The translations under genes and the position numbers were made by a program. Shown one piece after another: positions 1 through 8,983 of a stretch of 13,011 bases of DNA. Numbering within the stretch: the first letter of the stretch is position 1; each line of letters begins with the position of its first letter. Below the pieces are notes generated by a model. The model saw only the letters and a program-made list of their open reading frames with translations. It did not search any database and had not been told where the DNA came from. This stretch comes from Candidatus Pelagibacter sp. (GTDB lineage: Bacteria; Pseudomonadota; Alphaproteobacteria; Pelagibacterales; Pelagibacteraceae): positions 1 through 13,011 of the forward strand of contig DTVC01000002.1 in the NCBI GenBank assembly GCA_012963775.1, given 5' to 3'.

Positions 1-54
1 AAAGTGTGTGTACTGTCAAAGGTACCGTGGGTTCGAATCCCACTCTCTCCGCCA
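1..54 (+). tRNA. tRNA-Ser, 3' portion (5' part outside window)
   Basis: This is the 3' part of a class II tRNA. The T arm is clear: stem GTGGG (27-31), loop TTCGAAT (32-38) and stem CCCAC (39-43). The acceptor 3' strand TCTCTCC (44-50), discriminator G (51) and encoded CCA (52-54) follow. The stretch before the T arm (about 4-26, including GTAC and GGTACC elements) is much longer than a normal variable loop, so it is a long variable arm. A long variable arm with discriminator G points to serine, since Leu and Tyr normally carry A. The anticodon lies outside the window, so the isoacceptor cannot be named. Confidence 0.9.
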
Positions 55-62
55 TATTAATC

Positions 63-87
63 AGCTAAAAAATCTGTTTTTTTAGTT
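63..87 (+). terminator. Possible intrinsic terminator after tRNA-Ser
   Basis: An A/T-rich hairpin begins 8 nt after the tRNA CCA end. Bases 63-72 (AGCTAAAAAA) pair with 78-87 (TTTTTTAGTT) around a 5-nt loop, with one G-T pair. The 3' arm is T-rich and is followed by ATTTT. The position fits termination or 3'-end formation of the tRNA transcript. The stem has few G-C pairs, so its stability is doubtful. Confidence 0.4.
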
Positions 88-124
88 ATTTTAAAAAAAT
101 ACAAAAGTAATTTATTAATTGCCA

Positions 125-2291
<2,167 letters not shown>

Positions 2292-2293
2292 TA

Positions 2294-3577
2294 ATGAAGT
2301 TTTTTAAAACTTCAAAAGCTTACTATTTAAATAAATCTACTTATATAAATTTACGTTGGATCGCAATTATCGGTCAATTCATAACAATAAATTCTGTTAA
2401 GTTTATTTTTAATTTTGAATTTAACTATCTTTTAGCAAATTTTGTAATTTTTTTAGGAGCTTTAAGTAATTTATATTTAATATATTTTTACAATAAAACT
2501 CAAATATCAAATAAATCATCTTTTAACTTTCTTAGCATAGATATAATTCAATTAAGTTATCTTCTTTATCTATCAGGTGGAGTTTTAAATCCATTTTCAA
2601 TTTTTTTATTAATACCAAGCGTTTTTTCTTCTTCTAATTTGGACATTAGAACAAATTTAACTCTAATATTTATAACTATATTATCTATAATTTTCTTAAC
2701 TTTTATTTATGAAGATTTACCACATCCTATTAATGAAATTATTATAGTTGTAGAAGACTATTATTATTATGCTATTCCTTTAGCATTGATTATTGCATTG
2801 GTTTTTCTAAATTATTTCGCAATAACTCTTGGTAGAGAATCGCGTTTAAGAAAAGAAGCTTTAGATAAAATTGAAGAAGTTATAGCAAAAGAACATGAGC
2901 TAGTATCTCTTGGAAGCCAAGCAGCAGCAGCGGCTCATTCATTAGGAACTCCTTTATCAACAATTAAGATTATTTCCCAAGAATTATTTGATCAATTTAA
3001 AGAAAATAGAGACATAAATAAAGATCTTGAATTATTAATTAGTCAAGTTGATAGATGTAATGAAATCTTAAACAAACTTACTTTAAATCCAACTATTAAA
3101 GATGATTTTATAGATAAAGATTTATCTTTAGCGGAGTATGTTGATGAAATTATAAAATCTTATGAGAAAATTTCTAATAAAAAGTTTATTATTAATTTTG
3201 AACAAAATTCAAATTCATTTCAAATAAGAAAATCAATAGAAATTGTTTATGGAATTAGAAACTTTGTTGGAAATGCAAATAAATTTGCAAAGAAAAGAAT
3301 CTACATTAGTTTAAAAAGTGACAGCGAAAACTCTGAAATTACTATTGAAGATGATGGTGAAGGCTATCCAAAAGATATTCTAAATAAAATTGGAGAACCT
3401 TATATAAAGTCACTTAGGACCAATGATAATTCAAAATCTGGTTTAGGACTTGGTATATTTATTGGAAAAACCCTATTAGAAAAAAACCGAGCTAAACTAT
3501 TATGTAGAAATTCAAAAACAAGGGGTGGAGCAGAAGTAAATATTAGATGGAATAATAAGGATTTAATTCAGATTTAA
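2294..3577 (+). CDS. regB: RegB/PrrB-type redox-sensing histidine kinase
   Basis: This is a membrane sensor kinase that autophosphorylates on His and would signal respiratory redox state to a RegA-type regulator. The N-terminal half (about residues 20-178) is a hydrophobic multi-helix membrane domain. Between two of its helices lies GGVLNPF (95-101), matching the GGxxNPF quinone-associated motif of RegB. The H-box [14 protein letters not shown] (211-224) puts the phosphorylated His at 215. DRCNEIL (253-259) holds Cys255, at the place of the redox-active linker cysteine of Rhodobacter RegB. The catalytic domain follows, with N-box GNANKFA (326-332), DDGEGYP (353-359) and GLGLGIF (383-389). RegB is normally encoded near regA and senC, and neither is in this window. 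The gene starts 2 nt after gyrB and is probably cotranscribed with it. Its stop overlaps the end of cobT by 4 nt. The family call is strong, and orthology to regB is inferred from the two motifs. Confidence 0.85.
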   Translation: MKFFKTSKAYYLNKSTYINLRWIAIIGQFITINSVKFIFNFEFNYLLANFVIFLGALSNLYLIYFYNKTQISNKSSFNFLSIDIIQLSYLLYLSGGVLNPFSIFLLIPSVFSSSNLDIRTNLTLIFITILSIIFLTFIYEDLPHPINEIIIVVEDYYYYAIPLALIIALVFLNYFAITLGRESRLRKEALDKIEEVIAKEHELVSLGSQAAAAAHSLGTPLSTIKIISQELFDQFKENRDINKDLELLISQVDRCNEILNKLTLNPTIKDDFIDKDLSLAEYVDEIIKSYEKISNKKFIINFEQNSNSFQIRKSIEIVYGIRNFVGNANKFAKKRIYISLKSDSENSEITIEDDGEGYPKDILNKIGEPYIKSLRTNDNSKSGLGLGIFIGKTLLEKNRAKLLCRNSKTRGGAEVNIRWNNKDLIQI

Positions 3578-5373
3578 TGAAATTTTTTTTTGTTATCAAA
3601 CAAACCACTTAGTTGACCGATCATAACATCTCCCAATTCTTGAACATCTGTAATTTTTATCGCTTTATTATAATACCTAGAAACATCATGACCAATTCCT
3701 ATAGCCAAAATTTCGATTTCGCTTTTACTTTCTATAAATTTAACAACTTTTTTTAAATGTTTTTCTAAAAAGTTACCAGAATTTACTGACAATGTTGAGT
3801 CATCCACCGGTGCACCATCCGAAATTACCATCAATATTTTTCTTTCTTCTTTTCTTTTTTTTAATCTATTGAATGCCCATGAAATCGCTTCACCATCAAT
3901 ATTTTCTTTGAGTAAACCCTCTTTGAGCATTAAACCCAAATTTCTTTTAGATTGTCTCCAGTGAATATCGGCACTTTTGTAAATAATATGTCTTAAATCG
4001 TTAAGTCTACCTGGATTTTTTGGTTTGTTATTTTTATTCCACTCTTCTCTACTTTTACCACCTTTCCAATTTTTTGTTGTAAACCCAAGTATCTCTACTT
4101 TTACCGAACATCTTTCCAAAGTTCTTGATAAAATATCTGCACAAATAGCAGCAATAGTAATTGGCCTTCCTCTCATAGATCCAGAATTATCTATCAAAAG
4201 TGTGACAACTGTATCTTTAAAATCTAAATCTTTTTCTTTTTTGAAAGATAAAGAATTATAAGGATCCATTATAATTCTAGTTAATTTTGAACTATCAAGC
4301 AATCCTTCTTCAAGATTAAACTCCCAAGCTCTATTCTGTTTTGCCAATAGTTGTCTTTGGAGTTTATTAGCAAGTTTTGTAATCAAGTCCTGAAAACTGA
4401 CTAATTGTTGATCTAAACTTTTTCTTAACTTAATTATTTCTTCTTTACTCTCTAAATTTTCAGCCATAGTTATTTCGTCAAATTGGCTTGTAAAAATTTT
4501 ATATTCTTTATCCTCAATACCCGCATTCATCTTTTGAAACACTGTTTCAGAGCTTTGTTTGTCTAAGTCTGTATCTACAAGTTGTTCATCCATTCTGTAT
4601 TCATCTAAGTCATAATCTGCATCAATTCCATTTTGATCTTGCTCTTGTTGGCCTTTTTCTTGATCATCTTGATTTTCATTTTCGGAATCTCTATTTAGAT
4701 TATTATCCTGTTCATCCTCATTTTTTTGATTTTCTTCTTCATCATAATTTTCAGATTTAAAAATCTCCATTTCTTGTAATAATTGAGAAAATTTTGAATT
4801 ATAGATCTCTTGATTTTCAAGATTTTTATTTAAATAGTTTAAGTGTTTGTCTAAGGACGTTTTAAAATCATTTTCCCAAAAGCTTAAAATTTTTTCTGAT
4901 AATGGAATTAACTTTATATCGAAAAAATTCTTTAGCATATAAAGTTCAAAAGCTTCAGAAATACTAACATCTTCCCTAGTTTTAAGTTGATCTTTTCGTT
5001 TTATAACTATTTTATGATTATAATTTTCTTTCAAATTTTTAGATATTCCCTTAAGCATTTTTGTGCCCAACAACTCGTACCTAATTTTTTCTGAAATATC
5101 ATAGAGCGATCTACATGAAGAATTTTTTGGTAAATTTTTTTTGTAAATTTCTTTATTTGAAAATTTTCTTTTTAAAGCTTCAGAATCTGTTTCTGCTCTT
5201 AACTTAATATAATCCTGTTTACTACTCAGATTGTCTAATTCAAAAAAATTATAATTTTTAGAACTTAAATTTTTTTTTAATTCAGTTTCAACTCTATACT
5301 CATCCGAAATTACTTTTATTGTTGAAATGAGTGCTTGTTTAAATTTTTCTTTGAAATTGTCTTCTTTATTCAT
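3574..5373 (-). CDS. cobT: CobT-like cobaltochelatase subunit with VWA domain
   Basis: CobT pairs with the AAA+ protein CobS to drive ATP-dependent cobalt insertion by CobN in aerobic cobalamin synthesis. The 599 residues show the CobT order. There is an N-terminal helical region (1-200), then a highly acidic, Asn/Gln/Glu/Asp-rich linker (about 208-271), then a helical segment, then a C-terminal von Willebrand A domain (about 386-590). The VWA domain has the MIDAS motif DNSGSM (395-400) and a conserved SDGAPVDD (518-525). [20 protein letters not shown] (401-420) is typical of CobT. The ATG abuts the cobS stop with no gap, so translation is probably coupled. The 3' end overlaps the convergent kinase gene by 4 nt. 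No cobN or other cobalamin gene is in view, so the pair may have a role other than B12 synthesis in this organism; that is an inference. Confidence 0.92.
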   Translation of the reverse strand: MNKEDNFKEKFKQALISTIKVISDEYRVETELKKNLSSKNYNFFELDNLSSKQDYIKLRAETDSEALKRKFSNKEIYKKNLPKNSSCRSLYDISEKIRYELLGTKMLKGISKNLKENYNHKIVIKRKDQLKTREDVSISEAFELYMLKNFFDIKLIPLSEKILSFWENDFKTSLDKHLNYLNKNLENQEIYNSKFSQLLQEMEIFKSENYDEEENQKNEDEQDNNLNRDSENENQDDQEKGQQEQDQNGIDADYDLDEYRMDEQLVDTDLDKQSSETVFQKMNAGIEDKEYKIFTSQFDEITMAENLESKEEIIKLRKSLDQQLVSFQDLITKLANKLQRQLLAKQNRAWEFNLEEGLLDSSKLTRIIMDPYNSLSFKKEKDLDFKDTVVTLLIDNSGSMRGRPITIAAICADILSRTLERCSVKVEILGFTTKNWKGGKSREEWNKNNKPKNPGRLNDLRHIIYKSADIHWRQSKRNLGLMLKEGLLKENIDGEAISWAFNRLKKRKEERKILMVISDGAPVDDSTLSVNSGNFLEKHLKKVVKFIESKSEIEILAIGIGHDVSRYYNKAIKITDVQELGDVMIGQLSGLFDNKKKFH

Positions 5374-6348
5374 TTAAATCTGAGTATTTATCAATGACTC
5401 TGGCAAATCCTCACCAAAACATCTTTGATAATATTCAGCAATTATATTTTTTTCTACATCTTCACATTTATTTAAAAAAGTAACTCTAAAAGCATAACCT
5501 GTATCTTTAAAGATTTCTGAATTTTCAGCCCAAAATAATACTGTTCTAGGACTCATTACTGTTGAAATATCTCCTGCCATAAAACCTTTTCTAGTTAAAG
5601 ATGCAACTTTAATCATGTTTGCTACTTTTTCTTTGCCCTTTGTGCTGTTCAAATTTTTATTTTTTGCAAGTATTATTTCCATTTCTTTTTCTAAGCTTAA
5701 ATAGTTTAAAGTTATAACAATATTCCATCTATCCATCTGTGCTTGATTAATTTGCTGTGTACCAGTGTAGAGACCTGTAGTATCTCCTAATCCAATTGTA
5801 TTTGCTGTTGCAAACAATCTAAAATATTCATTTTGTTTTACTACCTTATTTTTATCTAAAAGAGTAAAATATCCGTCACTTTCCAAAATTCTTTGTAATA
5901 CAAACATGACATCAGGGCGACCCGCGTCATACTCATCAAAAACTAGTGCCACTGGGTTTTGAAATGCCCAAGGTAAAATTCCTTCTTTAAATTCTGTGAC
6001 TTGTTTACCATTTTTAATTACGATTGCATCTTTTCCAATTAGGTCAATTCTACTAATATGGGAGTCGAGGTTTATTCTTAAACAAGGCCAATTCAAACGT
6101 GCAGCCACTTGCGTTATATGAGTACTTTTTCCTGTACCATGGTACCCATGTACAATCACTTTTTTGTTATAATTAAAGCCACTAAGAATTGCCAGTGTGG
6201 TATCTCTGTCAAATTTATAATCTTTATCTATTTCTGGAACAAATTCATTTTTTTTTGAAAAAGCATTTACTTGCATATCACTATCAATACCGAAACTCTG
6301 CTTAACTGATATCCTAATATCTGGTTTTATATTTAAATTTGGTGTCAA
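5374..6348 (-). CDS. cobS: CobS-like AAA+ ATPase, cobaltochelatase subunit
   Basis: CobS is the AAA+ motor (MoxR/CbbQ-like) that works with the VWA protein CobT. The 324-residue protein is full length and very close to the family pattern. It has the FGIDSDMQV segment (19-27), Walker A GYHGTGKSTH (68-77), RINLDSHISRIDLIGKDAIV (91-110), Walker B ALVFDEYD (134-141) and sensor 1 LFATANT (178-184). It continues with GDTTGLYTGTQQINQAQMDR (188-207), STVMSPRTV (262-270) and the C-terminal AEYYQRCFGEDLPES (304-318). All nucleotide-binding residues are intact. The start overlaps the end of the J-protein gene by 4 nt, and the stop directly precedes the cobT ATG, so the three genes form one operon. The high conservation in an otherwise divergent AT-rich genome suggests strong selection. 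Confidence 0.96.
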   Translation of the reverse strand: MTPNLNIKPDIRISVKQSFGIDSDMQVNAFSKKNEFVPEIDKDYKFDRDTTLAILSGFNYNKKVIVHGYHGTGKSTHITQVAARLNWPCLRINLDSHISRIDLIGKDAIVIKNGKQVTEFKEGILPWAFQNPVALVFDEYDAGRPDVMFVLQRILESDGYFTLLDKNKVVKQNEYFRLFATANTIGLGDTTGLYTGTQQINQAQMDRWNIVITLNYLSLEKEMEIILAKNKNLNSTKGKEKVANMIKVASLTRKGFMAGDISTVMSPRTVLFWAENSEIFKDTGYAFRVTFLNKCEDVEKNIIAEYYQRCFGEDLPESLINTQI

Positions 6349-6866
6349 TTTATTATCCTATAAGTATTTTTTAGTTGAGTATAAGCCAAAGTTATCACTT
6401 TAAGCTTATCTTCATATTTTTTATTTCCCAAATTCATATCAGGGTGAAATTTTTTGACAAGTTTTTTAAATTTTTCTTGGATCTTCTTCCATTTTAATCC
6501 AACAGATAAGCCAAGAATAGTAAAAGCTCTAACATCATTATGACTGAATCTAAATTGTTTCATATGGCTAAATTGACTATTAAACTTAGATTTATCTATT
6601 TCATCTTTTAAAGCATTATTCCATAGGATTTTAAAAAAATTATCTGAAGAACTAAAACTTTGGGTAGGCTTATGCCAAGTCATATCAGACTTTATAAACT
6701 CACAAATTTGTTCCTCACTCATTCCAGAAAAATAATTCCAATTTTTGTTAAATTCTTTTATGTGTGATAAGCAAAGTAGTCTAAAATTTTTACTATTATC
6801 TTTTTCAACTGGAGCTTTGTACTCTCCAATTTCTGAACAATTATTCCAGTCACAAATGTTTTTCAT
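6345..6866 (-). CDS. J-domain protein with N-terminal Cys/His motif
   Basis: This 173-residue protein has two parts. The C-terminal part (about 114-172) is a J domain, the module that stimulates Hsp70 ATPase. HPD is intact at 141-143, preceded by the basic helix KIQEKFKKLVKKF (128-140) and followed by ITLAYTQLKNTYR (158-170). The N-terminal part has CDWNNC (5-10) and LCLSH (31-35), giving C5, C10, C32 and H35 as possible zinc ligands, then EFNKNWNYFSGMSEEQI (38-54). From memory, the same arrangement occurs in J-domain proteins encoded beside cobS in other alphaproteobacteria. It is not a full DnaJ: there is no Gly/Phe region, no four-repeat zinc finger and no C-terminal substrate domain. It is the first gene of the operon and overlaps cobS by 4 nt. 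Its client is unknown; CobS/CobT is the obvious guess. Confidence 0.88.
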   Translation of the reverse strand: MKNICDWNNCSEIGEYKAPVEKDNSKNFRLLCLSHIKEFNKNWNYFSGMSEEQICEFIKSDMTWHKPTQSFSSSDNFFKILWNNALKDEIDKSKFNSQFSHMKQFRFSHNDVRAFTILGLSVGLKWKKIQEKFKKLVKKFHPDMNLGNKKYEDKLKVITLAYTQLKNTYRIIN

Positions 6867-6886
6867 GATATATACTATTATAAACT
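6867..6886. promoter_or_regulatory. 20-bp divergent promoter region, J-protein gene / bolA
   Basis: Only 20 bp separate the two start codons. On the minus strand a perfect TATAAT lies at 6882-6877, which predicts a start about 3-4 nt before the J-protein ATG. On the plus strand TATACT lies at 6871-6876, which predicts a start a few bases before the bolA ATG. There is no room for a Shine-Dalgarno sequence on either side, so both mRNAs may be leaderless or nearly so. The -35 regions would lie inside the opposing genes and are not convincing. Confidence 0.4.
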
Positions 6887-7147
6887 ATGGATATTAATCA
6901 ATTAATAAAAATTGTAAAAAAAAAAATTAATCAAAATATATCTTGCGAAAAAATTGAGATTGTAGACAAAACTTTTTTGCATGAAAGTCATCAGAACCAT
7001 CAACATGGAAAATTTCATATTAAACTAATAATCAATTCATTGCATTTAAAAAAATTGAATAAAATTGAATCTTCGAAGATTATTTATAAAATTTTAGACG
7101 AAGAGTTAAAAAAATATATACATTCAATACAAATTTTAATTGAGTAA
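6887..7147 (+). CDS. bolA: BolA family protein
   Basis: BolA proteins bind monothiol glutaredoxins through a shared [2Fe-2S] cluster and act in iron-sulfur trafficking or stress regulation. The 86-residue length is normal for the family. The order fits: N-terminal helix, the IEIVDKTFLHESH strand and turn (23-35), a His-rich loop, HGKFHIKLII (40-49), helix SSKIIYKILDEELKKYIHS (62-80) and last strand IQILIE. The loop His residues (32, 35, 38, 40) could supply one cluster ligand. The RHRxVY motif of many BolA proteins, whose His is a cluster ligand, reads SSKIIY here (62-67), so that His is replaced by Ser63. IbaG-type members also lack it. The position divergent from the J-protein/cobS/cobT operon is, as I recall, common in alphaproteobacteria. 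The 3' end overlaps aroB by 12 nt. Confidence 0.85.
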   Translation: MDINQLIKIVKKKINQNISCEKIEIVDKTFLHESHQNHQHGKFHIKLIINSLHLKKLNKIESSKIIYKILDEELKKYIHSIQILIE

Positions 7148-8242
7148 TTCATTTTTGAAAAATTTTCGAATTTTTTCAATTTTAAAATTTATATTTATTA
7201 TAGGTTTGCCTATATCTTTTAATAATATCAGATTAATATCTGCTGAGTTATTTTTCTTATCTGATTTCATAAAATTTAAAATTAAATTAATATTTTTTTT
7301 ACTAAAAAATTTATTTAAATTATTGGGTAAATTTAAGTGATTAATATGTGATTGAATTTTATTGTATTTTTTTTTTGTTAAGAATTTATTTTCCATACTA
7401 AATTTAGCAGCGCTTTTTATTCCTAAAATCACTGCTTCACCATGATTTAGTTTTTTTGAATATCCTAGTGCAGCTTCATATGCATGGGCAAAAGTATGAC
7501 CTAAATTTAAAACTTTTCTTAGGTTTTTTTCTTTCTCATCTTGTTGCACTATCGTTTTTTTAATCTTACAGCAGTCAGCTATTGCTTTCTCTATATAGGG
7601 GCTTTGTAAATTTAAAACTTTAAATTTATTTTTATCTAGGTAATTAAATATTTTTTTATTAGCAATTAGCGAATGTTTAAAAATTTCACCATACCCACAT
7701 ACAATTTCTCTTTTAGGTAAGGTTTTTAATAAATTTATGTCAGAAACAACCAGATCAGGTTGAAAAAATGAACCAACTAAATTTTTTCCATACTTATTGT
7801 TAATTCCAGTTTTCCCTCCAATTGAAGAATCTACTTGCGCAAGCAAGGTTGTAGGGATGTTAATAAATTTTATACCTCTTTTGAATATACTTGCTGCAAA
7901 ACCTGTGATATCTCCTGTTATTCCTCCTCCAAAAGAAATAATGCAGTCACCTCTATTAAAATTATTTACTAAAAGTTTATCTAAAATTTTATTTACACTT
8001 TCTTGGTTTTTATTTTTTTCACTAGGATTAAATAAGTGAATGGATTTTGTTTTACATGAAATTTTGTTTTTTAATATTGATAAATTTTTTTTTGGTACTT
8101 TTTTATCAGCAACAATTAAACATTTATTAAATTTAATATTATTTGATTGAATAATACTTGATATATTTTTTATAATATTAGATCCAATAATAATTGGATA
8201 GTTCTTAGAAATTGTTTTAACCACCAATTTAATTTTTTTCAT
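7136..8242 (-). CDS. aroB: 3-dehydroquinate synthase
   Basis: AroB converts DAHP to 3-dehydroquinate, the second step of the shikimate pathway, using NAD and a divalent metal in the cytoplasm. The 368-residue length is normal. The NAD-binding segment SFGGGITGDITGFAAS (103-118) and PTTLLAQVDSSIGGKTGIN (130-148) are intact, as is NLVGSFFQPDLVV (154-166). The metal ligands are present: Glu186 in GYGEIFKH (183-190), His249 in NLGHTFAHAYE (246-256) and His267 in NHGEAV (266-271). The start overlaps the end of aroK by 14 nt, so the two genes are cotranscribed and probably translationally coupled. The 3' end overlaps bolA on the other strand by 12 nt. The first and last parts are Lys/Asn/Ile-rich and poorly conserved, as expected at this base composition. 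Confidence 0.97.
   Translation of the reverse strand: MKKIKLVVKTISKNYPIIIGSNIIKNISSIIQSNNIKFNKCLIVADKKVPKKNLSILKNKISCKTKSIHLFNPSEKNKNQESVNKILDKLLVNNFNRGDCIISFGGGITGDITGFAASIFKRGIKFINIPTTLLAQVDSSIGGKTGINNKYGKNLVGSFFQPDLVVSDINLLKTLPKREIVCGYGEIFKHSLIANKKIFNYLDKNKFKVLNLQSPYIEKAIADCCKIKKTIVQQDEKEKNLRKVLNLGHTFAHAYEAALGYSKKLNHGEAVILGIKSAAKFSMENKFLTKKKYNKIQSHINHLNLPNNLNKFFSKKNINLILNFMKSDKKNNSADINLILLKDIGKPIININFKIEKIRKFFKNELLN
7155..7179 (+). terminator. Hairpin with TTCG loop just after bolA, inside aroB
   Basis: Eight bases after the bolA stop, TTGAAAAATT (7155-7164) pairs with AATTTTTTCAA (7169-7179) around a TTCG tetraloop, with one bulged T. The 3' arm contains six T residues, and TTTT follows at 7180-7183. 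It sits within the last codons of the convergent aroB gene. This could be the bolA transcription terminator, placed in the opposing gene for want of intergenic space. The stem has only one G-C pair, so it may be weak. Confidence 0.35.
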
Positions 8243-8741
8243 AAATATCCAAAATTTTTTTTACTATCTCATTTTTAGAAAATTTTTCACAGTTTATTTT
8301 ATAATTTGCTATTGAATATATTTTTGATCGCTCAGAAATTAATTTTTTTATTTCATTTTCGGTTGAATTAAATGCGATAGGTCGTTTTTTACTCTTTTTT
8401 ATACGATTAATTAAAGTTGTATTATCCCAATTCAACCAAAAAGAAATATGATTTAATAAAACTTCATTTCTTATATTATCATTGATAAATCCACCGCCTC
8501 CTAAAGAAATAATTTTTTTGTTTGATTCAAGTAATTTAAGAGTAACTTTTTCCTCTATTTTTCTAAATTTAATTTCCCCCCTTTTTTCAAAAATTTCTGA
8601 TATTTTGCATCCTTCTTCTTTCTCAATAATTTCATCTACATCCATAAATTCTATATTTAAATTTTTGGACAATAGGTATCCGATTATTGATTTTCCAGAA
8701 CCCATCATGCCTAGCAAAACAAGATTTTTATCTGATTTCAT
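8229..8741 (-). CDS. aroK: Shikimate kinase
   Basis: Shikimate kinase phosphorylates shikimate at the 3-hydroxyl, step five of the pathway to chorismate. Numbered from the chosen ATG (170 residues), the P-loop GMMGSGKS is at 11-18 and the shikimate-binding Asp is in MDVDEII (33-39). Arg60 lies in KFRKIEEK, GGGGF is at 81-85, the lid Arg is in KKRPIAF (118-124), and ERSKIYSIANYKI (137-149) follows. The frame is open eight codons further upstream to a TTG (8765). I prefer the ATG at 8741 because it gives the usual short N-terminus before the first strand and has a weak AAAGAA 3 nt before it. The gene is divergent from 8798 and first in the aroK-aroB pair, with a 14-nt overlap. aroK and aroL cannot be told apart here, but aroK beside aroB is the usual form. 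Confidence 0.95.
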   Translation of the reverse strand: MKSDKNLVLLGMMGSGKSIIGYLLSKNLNIEFMDVDEIIEKEEGCKISEIFEKRGEIKFRKIEEKVTLKLLESNKKIISLGGGGFINDNIRNEVLLNHISFWLNWDNTTLINRIKKSKKRPIAFNSTENEIKKLISERSKIYSIANYKINCEKFSKNEIVKKILDIYEKN

Positions 8742-8797
8742 ATGTTCTTTATTGAAAAAACACAAATATGTCTTAATTTGAAATTATTTAACGGTAT
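8742..8797. promoter_or_regulatory. Divergent intergenic region, aroK / small membrane protein gene
   Basis: These 56 bp separate the aroK start from the start of the plus-strand operon, so promoters for both should lie here or just inside the genes. TTGAAA occurs at 8752-8757 and 8778-8783 on the plus strand, but neither has a good -10 at proper distance. No operator-like palindrome is seen. The call rests on position only. Confidence 0.25.
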
Positions 8798-8983
8798 ATG
8801 CAATTTGAAAAAAAAACAAGAGTTGGTAGCACAAGCGCTATAATTAAATTATTAATCAAAATTATTTTGATTTGTTTAATATTGCTAATAGCTGTTGTTT
8901 TTATTGATAGAATTGATTTTCCATCACCAACTAAAAAAATTGAAAAAGTAATCCCTAATGAAAATTTCAAAATTGTTAAATAA
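8798..8983 (+). CDS. Small single-pass membrane protein, unknown function
   Basis: This 61-residue protein is not a family I can name. A short basic N-terminus (residues 1-15) is followed by one hydrophobic helix (about 16-36, IIKLLIKIILICLILLIAVV). A polar tail follows, with IDRIDFPSPTKKIEKVIPNE (36-55). This suggests a membrane anchor with a short tail on the other side. It is likely a real gene: it is placed as the first gene of a plus-strand operon, and its end overlaps the start of the next gene by 26 nt, a sign of coupling. The opposite strand also has an open frame here (8788-8997), but that would be antisense to two better candidates. The partner encoded downstream is exported, so the two may act together at the inner membrane; this is inference. 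Confidence 0.65.
   Translation: MQFEKKTRVGSTSAIIKLLIKIILICLILLIAVVFIDRIDFPSPTKKIEKVIPNENFKIVK

Noticed and set aside
3562..3591. Possible terminator at the regB/cobT convergent junction (T-run at 3583-3591)
   Set aside because: There is a long T-run, but the sequence before it is a direct repeat of ATTTAAT rather than an inverted repeat, so no stable stem forms. The T-run encodes the Lys/Phe tail of CobT.
4025..4261. Plus-strand open frame of 78 codons inside cobT
   Set aside because: It lies wholly antisense to the conserved VWA domain of CobT and its protein has no recognisable motif.
3574..6348. Evidence for active cobalamin synthesis
   Set aside because: cobS and cobT alone do not show B12 synthesis. 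No CobN, corrin ring genes or cobalamin riboswitch are visible.
7140..7340. Plus-strand hydrophobic open frame of 66 codons after bolA
   Set aside because: It is antisense to the AroB C-terminus. The hydrophobic look is what the complement of Lys/Asn-rich codons gives.
7797..8039. Plus-strand open frame of 80 codons inside aroB
   Set aside because: It is antisense to the conserved NAD-binding region of AroB and is a shadow of that gene.
8482..8781. Plus-strand open frame of 99 codons over aroK
   Set aside because: It is antisense to the P-loop and substrate-binding part of shikimate kinase, and no family features are seen.
8742..8797. Clear sigma70 promoter between aroK and the small membrane protein gene
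   Set aside because: TTGAAA hexamers occur, but none has a fitting -10 box at 16-18 nt on either strand, so only a positional call was kept.
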